Below, one piece after another: positions 1 through 5,110 of a DNA stretch of 6,874 bases. The notes beneath the pieces were generated by a model. That model was not told the origin of the DNA. It made no database searches and saw only the letters and a list, made by a program, of their open reading frames with translations. Each line of letters begins with the position of its first letter. The stretch's first letter is position 1. The DNA comes from Clostridia bacterium. Its GTDB lineage: Bacteria; Bacillota_A; Clostridia; Oscillospirales; CAG-272. Location: assembly GCA_017547395.1 (NCBI GenBank), contig JAFYPS010000225.1:1-6874 (forward strand), read 5' to 3'. Both the position numbers and the translations under genes were made by a program.

Positions 1-1
1 T

Positions 2-1645
2 ACCGGTGTTTTTGACGGAAACGGTCACAAAATAAGCGGCCTTAACATTACGGGAAGCTACGCGCTTGGTCTTTTCGGATTTATCAGTGATGCAACCGTA
101 TGCAATCTCACCGTAGAGGGCAGCGTAAACGGCACGGGTAATAATGTCGGCGGCATTGTCGGATTTTCCTGTATGAACAGTACCGTTAAAAACTGTATTT
201 CATACGTAGACGTTACCGTAACCACAACTTCGAATGTCAGCGGATGCGGCGGCATTGTAGGAAAAGTCGGCGAGAAGATTTCCGGCACTGCAGTTATTGA
301 GGACTGTATAAATTACGGAAACGTAACCGGTGTGGTTGCAACAGGCGGCATACTCGGTCTTGACCAGCACGCGGGAGCAGGCTCTTCCACGGTAATCAGA
401 AACTGTAAGAACTACGGTACGATTACGGGAACTTCAAGCTGTACCGCGGGTATTTTCGGATACTACTACGTAGCGGTTGATTCCGACCTCACCGTTACGG
501 GGTGTGCAAACTACGGAGATATTAGCGGCGTTAAATACGTAGCGGGCGTTATTGGCGCACACATTGCCAACGGTAAGCAGGATTTGTATAAAATCGACAC
601 GGAGATCGGCAACGTTTATAGCGAAGGAAAAATTACGTGCTCCAACACTGCGAATACGGGCGGCATTATCGGCTCTTTCCAGACAGTGGGTGCGGGCGGA
701 ACTATGGACCTTTACGATTTCTGGCAGAAAGGTACTCTTCCCGTAATCTGCCAAGTACAGGGCACCACCCCGCTTACACTTACACGCTTCTACAATGAGG
801 GCGGCAGCGAAATAGTTACCGTGAGACCCGCAACAGTTACTCTTGACAGCTGCGTGGTAAAAGGCGATACCTCGGTGCTTGCAAGCGATAACTGGACGCG
901 TAAGGGCGGCAGTCCCGAGCTTGTTTCTTTCCACACAAAGCACGTTTATAAATATATTCCCGCAGAGAACGGACATATCCTTACCTGTTTTTGCGGAGTG
1001 ACAAAAGGAAACCTTTTGGAACACCGTTGGTATGAGGAAAAAGCGGGATTCGTATGCTACGACTGTAAAGCAGAAACCTCTTCACTTGCCGAAAACGTTA
1101 AACTCACGGTTGACGGCGAGATTTATAAAAACGTAGCTACCGTCAACGTTAATCTTGCAACCTCAGCGGCATTCGGCAGCATTCTGTTTGACGTTACCGC
1201 GCCCGAAGGTTACGTGCTTACGGACGTTGAATTCCCGAGCAATAGCGGACTTGTGTTTGTAGGTGCAGACAAGGTGAGCGAAAAATATAAGAATCCTTAC
1301 AGAATTACCGCTGCAAAGCAGGATGAAACCGCTATTTTAGGCGGAACGGTAAAACTGACCTATGAATGTGCGGGCAAAGAAAGCGGACTTTTCCTGATAG
1401 GTGTTTCCGAGTGCTATGACTCGGCGATAAGACCCGTTAAGACGGCGGCAATCGGCAATTACGTAAAAGCGGTACTTATCGACAACGGTGACGTAAACCG
1501 TGACGGAGAAGTTACCTTTGCCGATGCACTTATAATGCTTAGTGCAATAGTCAGACAGAGACCGCTTGCCAACGCTGACGTCAACGAAGACGGAAGACTT
1601 TCGCTTGTTGACGTTCTGCGCGTGATTAAAACCATAACGATGTGA
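2..1645 (+). CDS. Secreted GLUG-repeat protein with cohesin-like domain and C-terminal dockerin (5' end missing)
   Basis: The frame is open from the left edge to a TGA at 1643-1645 (547 residues visible), so the start and any signal peptide lie outside the window; the ATG at 173 is internal. Residues 1-225 carry a GVFDGNGHKISGLNI opening and at least seven GLUG-type turns (GLFGF, GGIVGF, GGIVGK, GGILG, AGIFG, AGVIG, GGIIG), a beta-helix pattern of surface adhesins and glycan-associated proteins. Next comes a possible metal-binding knuckle with C329, C331, H341, C352 and C355. Residues about 360-490 form a beta-strand-rich segment that resembles cohesin/CBM-like sandwiches (inference). Residues 497-547 are a complete type I dockerin: D497-N499-D501-G-D508, repeated 29 residues later as D526-N528-D530-G-D537. 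No catalytic domain is visible, so a structural, adhesive or glycan-binding role outside the cell is likely. The gene lies 13 bases before another dockerin gene, probably in one operon. Confidence 0.88.
   Translation, partial: TGVFDGNGHKISGLNITGSYALGLFGFISDATVCNLTVEGSVNGTGNNVGGIVGFSCMNSTVKNCISYVDVTVTTTSNVSGCGGIVGKVGEKISGTAVIEDCINYGNVTGVVATGGILGLDQHAGAGSSTVIRNCKNYGTITGTSSCTAGIFGYYYVAVDSDLTVTGCANYGDISGVKYVAGVIGAHIANGKQDLYKIDTEIGNVYSEGKITCSNTANTGGIIGSFQTVGAGGTMDLYDFWQKGTLPVICQVQGTTPLTLTRFYNEGGSEIVTVRPATVTLDSCVVKGDTSVLASDNWTRKGGSPELVSFHTKHVYKYIPAENGHILTCFCGVTKGNLLEHRWYEEKAGFVCYDCKAETSSLAENVKLTVDGEIYKNVATVNVNLATSAAFGSILFDVTAPEGYVLTDVEFPSNSGLVFVGADKVSEKYKNPYRITAAKQDETAILGGTVKLTYECAGKESGLFLIGVSECYDSAIRPVKTAAIGNYVKAVLIDNGDVNRDGEVTFADALIMLSAIVRQRPLANADVNEDGRLSLVDVLRVIKTITM
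65..676 (+). repeat. GLUG-type protein repeats (seven turns)
   Basis: The translated frame has evenly spaced (G/A)G-hydrophobic-hydrophobic-G turns whose codons begin near 65, 149, 248, 344, 446, 542 and 659. The spacings are 28, 33, 32, 34, 32 and 39 codons. Between turns lie recurrent segments such as NCISYVDV, DCINYGNV, NCKNYGTI and GCANYGDI, each with a cysteine followed by a tyrosine-rich strand. This is the typical GLUG ladder expected to form a right-handed beta-helix. The repeats are conserved at protein level and have diverged at DNA level. Confidence 0.8.
1490..1642 (+). other. Type I dockerin module, both calcium loops intact
   Basis: Two F-hand repeats end the first protein. The first reads DVNRDGEVTFAD and the second DVNEDGRLSLVD, each with the D-x-N-x-D-G-x5-D ligand pattern and a helix (ALIMLSAIV, VLRVIKTIT) after it. 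Their first aspartates are 29 residues apart. Dockerins bind cohesins on scaffoldins or cell-surface proteins, so the protein is probably assembled into an extracellular complex. The scaffoldin partner is not in this window. Confidence 0.9.
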
Positions 1646-1646
1646 G

Positions 1647-1652
1647 AGGAGG
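1647..1652 (+). promoter_or_regulatory. Ribosome binding site for the SGNH-dockerin gene
   Basis: A perfect AGGAGG lies 6 bases before the ATG at 1659 and just after the TGA of the upstream gene. It fixes the start, which is followed at once by a convincing signal peptide. The 13-base gap leaves no room for a terminator or separate promoter, so the two genes are most likely co-transcribed. Confidence 0.85.
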
Positions 1653-1658
1653 AAGACT

Positions 1659-4427
1659 ATGAAAAACGTTATTAAAATTTGTGCAGTGCTTGTATGCTTT
1701 AGTCTTGCCCTTTGCATAGGCATTTTTGCCGCAGACAATACGGTTTACGTGCTTCAGGGCGCAGAAAGTGCGGGAAGCGGAACTTCTGAAAGCCCGTACA
1801 ATACTTTTACCGCGGCTACAAAAGCGCTTGCCGGCAACGGAGGAACGATAGTTCTTCTCGGTACGACCGAACTTGGCGGTACGGTCGTTCCCGAGCAGTC
1901 GGCAAACCTCACGATTACCGCATCGGGAAGCGGAAAAATAACTCTTGCCAAGGATTTGAAATTCGCCAAGAATACAAATTCAAATCTCATTACTATTGAT
2001 ACTCCCATTACCGTAACCGCAAGCAGTGCGGCAATTTTCGGTGGCTTCAACAGCATTACCTTTACGGATAAATGCGCGGTTACCGGCACGCTTGACTTTT
2101 ACGGAGGCAACGACTGTGAAGTAAACGACAGTGCAGGTTGGAACTACGTTGTTGCGGCAAATAGCGACAATCAGGATATTATAACCGAAATTGCATATAA
2201 CATTACCGTAAAAGGCGGCACTTTCCGTTACTTTGCAGGCGGCAACCGCCGTGCAGACAGAAAGTCTATTATCGGTTCTATTGCGGCACCGATAGAAATT
2301 ACGGTTGACGGCGGTACTTTCGGAACGTCCGTTCCTTTCACTGCCGATTCTCCTATCAAGAATACGCAGGCGTTCAGCATTTCGGGAATGTCGCTCCTCG
2401 CAGACGATGCAACTCTTGTGATAAACGGCGGTACGTTCAACGTTCCGATATATGCTCAAGGGTATCTCGGCGAACTTTGCACAAATGCAAGCGGTGGCTC
2501 ACAGATTACAAAGTCGGATAAAAAATACTACGCCCTCGACGGCGATGTTTCTATCAGCGTAAACGGAGGCAACATAAACGGCTGTGAGATAAGCGCGTTC
2601 CAGAACGGCTCGGGCTACGCTCCGTTGCTCCGCGGTGATTTTACGCTCAACGTTTCGGATAAAGCGACACTCGCAAGCGAAATCCTCTTTGACGCAACAC
2701 AGGTAAAGGCTTACAGCGGCAGTACAAACAGTGCAAAACTTATTTATCCTGCATCGTCTGACGCAGTCTACAAGAGATTTGACCTTGTAAACGGCGTGGA
2801 AAAGACGTATGAAGAGCCGCTCAGAATCGCTTGTGTTGGCGACAGTATCACACAGGGCTACGGAACGACCTCCTCGTCCGAAACCGATTCGTATCCCGCA
2901 CAGCTTCTTACATACCTCTCTGGTACAGAGGGTAAAGCGCGCATCGACGGCAAGGATATTATTGTCGCTAACTACGGATGCAGCTCGACAAGAGTAATGG
3001 ACTATGGCAGACAGTGCTACCGCGATATGCTCGCATTCCCCCTTTCTTCTGAAGAAACTGATGCGGACATAGTAATCATCGGGCTTGGAACAAATGACTC
3101 GTTGCAAACAAGCATAAACGTTTCTCAGCACGAGCATTTCAAGGATGATTACGAAACACTTCTCACCGCGTATGGAAAATGTGCAGACACTGATGGTATT
3201 TACGGCACTACCGCAATTTACCGTGGAGGTAAATATGCACTCGGCGCAGTAAGTGTACGCGCACTGCAGAAAGAGGTACTTGCATCGCTTTCCGCTAAGG
3301 ATAAGAGATACGTGTGTGTTGACCTCTATGCACTGACTCTTGAAATGGCGCTCGATGGCAGCCTGCTTTCCTCCGACCAGCTTCACCCCGGCACTGCGGG
3401 ATACAAGCTTTATATGTATACGATTGCAGATGCGATTTTCGACGGAAAATGCACCGTACCGAATTTTGAACTCTCGGATATTTACATTTCTTCCGACGGA
3501 AAGAACGTTTCTGCTTGCACTAAAGAAAATCCCACAAACAATATGTCGATAGCGCTTGCAAGGGCGGGAGCTGATTCCACACTTCACGTTTCGGGAAGAG
3601 TAGAGGCTCTTCTTCCTGAAAATATGTACTGTCTGTTTATGCCAAAGGTTGACTCGTTCAGTGTTGTAGGTGAAACGAGCGACGCGGCTATCAGCACAAA
3701 CGGTAAACTTGTGCAAATACAGAGCGATTTTACGGCGGATAAGATAGAGCTTTCGACAACTGCGACAAACTCTATTATGATTCAGCTCGGATACAATAAC
3801 GTTACTTTAGGCAAGGGTTTCAAAACGCTTGAAAGTAACGTTGCGCTGCTTGTCGGCGGATACGTATCATTCAGCAGTGAAATTAAGGATAACTATTATA
3901 CAACTCCCGAGTACGTAAGTTCGGATAAGGATTGTGTTATCAACGTAAACGGCGGAACGTACCAGTATATTCTCGGCGGAAACTATCTGTATTACGGCAA
4001 TTCAAAAATCGGTACGTACAGCGGCGATATGATTTTCAACATAGGCGAGAACGTAAACGTTCTTTACCACAGCTATAGCTGTGCCGCAGGTATGAACTAC
4101 GTTACAGGCAGTATCACTATGAACGTCGGTTCCTGGGCAGACGGTAAAGAGATACGTGATTATGTTATGAGAGGCGATACTCCCATAACTTCTTATGAGC
4201 CTGTAAACAATACGGGAACGGTTACAATCAACGTAGCAAGCGGTGTCAATGCAAAGCCTGTTCTTATGTGTGACTTTAACGGAGATAAGAAGGTAGGGCT
4301 TGATGACCTTCTCATTATGAGAAAGTATATGCTTAACGGTGATTTCGATAAGTCCGCAAGTTACTTCAGGAAAAGTGAGATAAGACTCAGTGACGTAGCC
4401 GCAGCGGCAATCAGACTTTCAAAGTAA
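1659..4427 (+). CDS. Secreted SGNH/GDSL-family esterase with duplicated beta-solenoid modules and C-terminal dockerin
   Basis: This 922-residue protein is probably a carbohydrate esterase acting on acylated polysaccharide outside the cell. Residues 1-25 are a signal peptide (basic MKNVIK, a hydrophobic core, cleavage near IFAA). Residues 28-380 are a beta-solenoid-like module with GGT(F/Y)-type turns at 186, 218, 257 and 303. Residues 388-590 hold an SGNH hydrolase: block I GDSIT with nucleophile S396, block II NYG with G440, block III GTND with N479 and D480, and block V DQLHP with D573 and H576, so the catalytic set is complete. Residues 607-865 are a second solenoid-like module related to the first. 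Residues 872-922 are a dockerin whose first loop is good (D872, N874, D876, D883) and whose second is degenerate. Substrate and CE family cannot be set from sequence by eye; acetyl-xylan or pectin deacetylation is a guess from the family. It follows another dockerin gene by 13 bases and ends at a strong terminator. Confidence 0.9.
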   Translation: MKNVIKICAVLVCFSLALCIGIFAADNTVYVLQGAESAGSGTSESPYNTFTAATKALAGNGGTIVLLGTTELGGTVVPEQSANLTITASGSGKITLAKDLKFAKNTNSNLITIDTPITVTASSAAIFGGFNSITFTDKCAVTGTLDFYGGNDCEVNDSAGWNYVVAANSDNQDIITEIAYNITVKGGTFRYFAGGNRRADRKSIIGSIAAPIEITVDGGTFGTSVPFTADSPIKNTQAFSISGMSLLADDATLVINGGTFNVPIYAQGYLGELCTNASGGSQITKSDKKYYALDGDVSISVNGGNINGCEISAFQNGSGYAPLLRGDFTLNVSDKATLASEILFDATQVKAYSGSTNSAKLIYPASSDAVYKRFDLVNGVEKTYEEPLRIACVGDSITQGYGTTSSSETDSYPAQLLTYLSGTEGKARIDGKDIIVANYGCSSTRVMDYGRQCYRDMLAFPLSSEETDADIVIIGLGTNDSLQTSINVSQHEHFKDDYETLLTAYGKCADTDGIYGTTAIYRGGKYALGAVSVRALQKEVLASLSAKDKRYVCVDLYALTLEMALDGSLLSSDQLHPGTAGYKLYMYTIADAIFDGKCTVPNFELSDIYISSDGKNVSACTKENPTNNMSIALARAGADSTLHVSGRVEALLPENMYCLFMPKVDSFSVVGETSDAAISTNGKLVQIQSDFTADKIELSTTATNSIMIQLGYNNVTLGKGFKTLESNVALLVGGYVSFSSEIKDNYYTTPEYVSSDKDCVINVNGGTYQYILGGNYLYYGNSKIGTYSGDMIFNIGENVNVLYHSYSCAAGMNYVTGSITMNVGSWADGKEIRDYVMRGDTPITSYEPVNNTGTVTINVASGVNAKPVLMCDFNGDKKVGLDDLLIMRKYMLNGDFDKSASYFRKSEIRLSDVAAAAIRLSK
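1743..2333 (+). repeat. N-terminal copy of the duplicated solenoid module
   Basis: Residues 29-225 of the esterase protein. The module opens with VYVLQGA, a GSGTSESP turn and a TIVLLG strand, passes through FGGFNSITF, and reaches KGGTFRYFAGGN and then SIIGSI. All these landmarks recur in the same order in the C-terminal copy, mostly at a constant offset of 579 residues. The opening resembles the start of many pectate-lyase-fold proteins (family knowledge), but no lyase catalytic residues were recognised. Confidence 0.65.
2820..3428 (+). other. SGNH/GDSL hydrolase domain within the esterase protein
   Basis: Residues 388-590. The order RIACVGDSITQGYG, ANYGCSS, DIVIIGLGTNDS and SSDQLHPGTAGYKLY gives all four conserved SGNH blocks with serine, glycine, asparagine and aspartate-histidine in place. 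The domain length of about 200 residues is normal for the family. It lies between the two solenoid modules, so in the folded protein the active site is probably placed near the groove of one or both. Confidence 0.9.
3480..4070 (+). repeat. C-terminal copy of the duplicated solenoid module
   Basis: Residues 608-804. IYISSDGK, the KENP turn, STLHVSG, LGYNNVTL, NGGTYQYILGGN and SKIG match the N-terminal landmarks in order. P625 to G765 spans 140 residues, exactly as P46 to G186 does in the first copy. The copies have diverged strongly in residues and the DNA shows no obvious identity, so the duplication is old. Confidence 0.65.
4272..4424 (+). other. Dockerin module with degenerate second repeat
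   Basis: The first repeat, DFNGDKKVGLDD followed by helix LLIMRKYML, keeps the calcium ligands D872, N874, D876 and D883. In the second repeat, 29 residues on, the equivalent ligand positions are S901, F903 and K905, with only D912 kept. A helix (VAAAAIRLSK) still follows. This supports dockerin ancestry with one calcium site lost. Confidence 0.8.
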
Positions 4428-4430
4428 AAT

Positions 4431-4460
4431 AAAAAAACACCGCCACGGCGGTGTTTTTTT
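4431..4460. terminator. Bidirectional intrinsic terminator between convergent genes
   Basis: CACCGCC at 4438-4444 pairs with GGCGGTG at 4447-4453. The innermost pair would leave only two bases, so the real loop is probably CACG. Seven A bases lie on the left and seven T bases on the right, giving a U-tract on either strand. It starts 3 bases after the esterase stop and ends 5 bases before the end of the regulator gene, so it serves both. Confidence 0.93.
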
Positions 4461-4465
4461 GTTTG

Positions 4466-4678
4466 CTATTTTCTGCTTGGGTTGTCGGTGAGACCGAGGA
4501 TATAGTCTGTAGAGGTGTTATACAACTCTGCAAGTTTTATCAACATTGAACAGGGGATTTCGCGCTCACCGCGCTCGTATCTTCCATAAACTCTTCTATC
4601 GCATATCAAATGCTCTGCAACTTGCTGTTGAGTCAAATCGTGGTCTGTCCTTAAATCATATAACCGCTTGAAAAACAC
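4466..4678 (-). CDS. Small XRE-family helix-turn-helix transcriptional regulator
   Basis: This is a cytoplasmic DNA-binding protein made of a single HTH_3 (Cro/CI-like) domain, about 70 residues with no partner domain. Helices run LYDLRTDHDL, TQQQVAEHL (scaffold helix) and DRRVYGRYERG (recognition helix), followed by IPCSMLIKLAELYNTSTDYILGLTDNP, the usual C-terminal part of these short regulators. The frame is also open to a GTG at 4687, but that codon overlaps the AAGGGG at 4687-4692. The GTG at 4678 sits 8 bases downstream of that motif, and starting there gives the family's usual MFFKRL-type N-terminus, so it is preferred. The gene is transcribed away from the 104-residue gene across a short gap with two operator-like sites, which suggests it represses itself and its neighbour. 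It ends in TAG against the shared terminator. Confidence 0.88.
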   Translation of the reverse strand: MFFKRLYDLRTDHDLTQQQVAEHLICDRRVYGRYERGEREIPCSMLIKLAELYNTSTDYILGLTDNPSRK

Positions 4679-4686
4679 TAAAATCA

Positions 4687-4692
4687 CCCCTT
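4687..4692 (-). promoter_or_regulatory. Ribosome binding site that decides the regulator start
   Basis: On the minus strand this reads AAGGGG. It lies 8 bases before the GTG at 4678, an ideal distance, but overlaps the upstream GTG at 4687 and so cannot serve it. It also overlaps the -35 box of the plus-strand promoter. Confidence 0.6.
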
Positions 4693-4719
4693 GACTTTAA
4701 TGTTACCAAATGGTATCAT
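4691..4719 (+). promoter_or_regulatory. Sigma-A-type promoter for the 104-residue protein gene
   Basis: TTGACT at 4691-4696 and TATCAT at 4714-4719 are separated by exactly 17 bases, close to the consensus housekeeping promoter. Transcription would begin near 4726, giving a leader of about 40 bases. The spacer and -10 box overlap operator-like site 1. Confidence 0.75.
4704..4715. promoter_or_regulatory. Operator-like site 1 (TACCAAATGGTA)
   Basis: An inverted repeat with five-base arms TACCA and TGGTA around an AA centre. It lies in the spacer and first two bases of the -10 box of the plus-strand promoter, and near the expected start point of the minus-strand promoter. It is the likely binding site of the adjacent XRE regulator; binding is inferred. 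Confidence 0.65.
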
Positions 4720-4723
4720 AACA
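4715..4723 (-). promoter_or_regulatory. Candidate extended -10 promoter for the regulator gene
   Basis: The minus strand reads TGTTATGAT, an extended -10 (TGn followed by TATGAT). Transcription would begin near 4708, about 30 bases before the GTG at 4678. No good -35 lies 17 bases upstream, which is common for extended -10 promoters. An alternative minus-strand pair is TTGCTA (4746-4751) with TACATT (4723-4728) at 17-base spacing. Either overlaps the plus-strand promoter. Confidence 0.45.
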
Positions 4724-4735
4724 ATGTATTTAGGC

Positions 4736-4747
4736 TATCATTTGGTA
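4736..4747. promoter_or_regulatory. Operator-like site 2 (TATCATTTGGTA)
   Basis: Its reverse complement, TACCAAATGATA, differs from site 1 by a single base. The site centres are 32 bases apart, about three helical turns, so two regulator dimers could bind the same DNA face. The site falls in the leader of the plus-strand gene, before its ribosome binding site, and in the upstream region of the minus-strand promoter. Confidence 0.62.
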
Positions 4748-4764
4748 GCAAACGAGGTGAATAT

Positions 4765-5079
4765 ATGCGAGACGTTGAAAAGCGTATGATTATTAAGCCG
4801 GCATTAGCCGCGTTCCCAGAAGACGACGGGCGTATGACCGACAACGAGTATCTCAGGCTTGCAGTAGCGATAATGGCAAGATGTAAGATTAAAATGAACA
4901 GGGAAGAGCGTGACGAAAGCGTTAAAATCGATTTTTACTTTGAAGAAACGGCTATCGAGGGCAGATACGTTGACGATATAATGCATCTTATGCGCGCAAG
5001 CGATATGTACACCCTTTCCGTTATGAAAAGCTATCCGCAAACAATACGTCTTTCCTGCTACAGAACAATACACGAATAA
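4765..5079 (+). CDS. Hypothetical 104-residue protein, divergent from XRE regulator
   Basis: I do not recognise this protein. A good GAGGTG at 4754-4759 stands 5 bases before the ATG, with a near-consensus promoter upstream, so expression is well supported. It has no signal peptide or membrane segment and should be cytoplasmic. Residues 24-40 (TDNEYLRLAVAIMARCK) look helical, followed by a charged stretch (NREERDES), a strand (VKIDFYFEE), a helix (YVDDIMHLMRASDMYTLSVM) and a final strand (TIRLSCYRTI), suggesting a small alpha-beta fold. Charge is mixed and there is no clear catalytic or metal motif. It is divergent from an XRE regulator with operator-like sites between them and ends at its own terminator, so it is probably the regulator's main target. 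A toxin, an anti-repressor or a remnant phage protein are all possible; none is shown. Confidence 0.72.
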   Translation: MRDVEKRMIIKPALAAFPEDDGRMTDNEYLRLAVAIMARCKIKMNREERDESVKIDFYFEETAIEGRYVDDIMHLMRASDMYTLSVMKSYPQTIRLSCYRTIHE

Positions 5080-5108
5080 AAAATGCAGACCTTTCGGTCT
5101 GCATTTTT
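5079..5108. terminator. Bidirectional intrinsic terminator between the 104-residue gene and ileS
   Basis: ATGCAGACC at 5083-5091 and GGTCTGCAT at 5096-5104 form a nine-base stem with a TTTC loop, extended by A bases on the left and T bases on the right to about 13 pairs. The arrangement gives a U-tract in both directions. It overlaps the last base of the 104-residue gene's stop codon and ends 2 bases before the ileS stop, so it can end both convergent transcripts. Confidence 0.93.
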
Positions 5109-5110
5109 AT

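Noticed and set aside
65..676. A DNA-level tandem repeat or CRISPR-like array from recurring GGCGGCAT strings
   Set aside because: The recurrences match in-frame GLUG turns of a coding region, are unequal in spacing (28-39 codons) and have diverged between units.
434..1024. A 196-codon minus-strand open frame opposite the GLUG protein gene
   Set aside because: It is antisense to clear GLUG repeats in frame with a dockerin, with no ribosome binding site and no family resemblance.
1646..1658. A separate promoter or terminator between the two dockerin genes
   Set aside because: Only 13 bases separate them and these are taken up by the ribosome binding site; no hairpin is possible there.
2499..3716. 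A 405-codon open frame on the minus strand, opposite the esterase gene
   Set aside because: It is cysteine- and arginine-rich, low in recognisable structure, and lies fully antisense to a protein with intact SGNH blocks. It arises from the codon use of the real gene.
4466..5079. A classical toxin-antitoxin pair
   Set aside because: Toxin-antitoxin genes are usually co-directional and overlapping or nearly so. Here the two genes are divergent and the small protein has no known toxin motif. A regulatory switch fits better, though a toxin role is not excluded.
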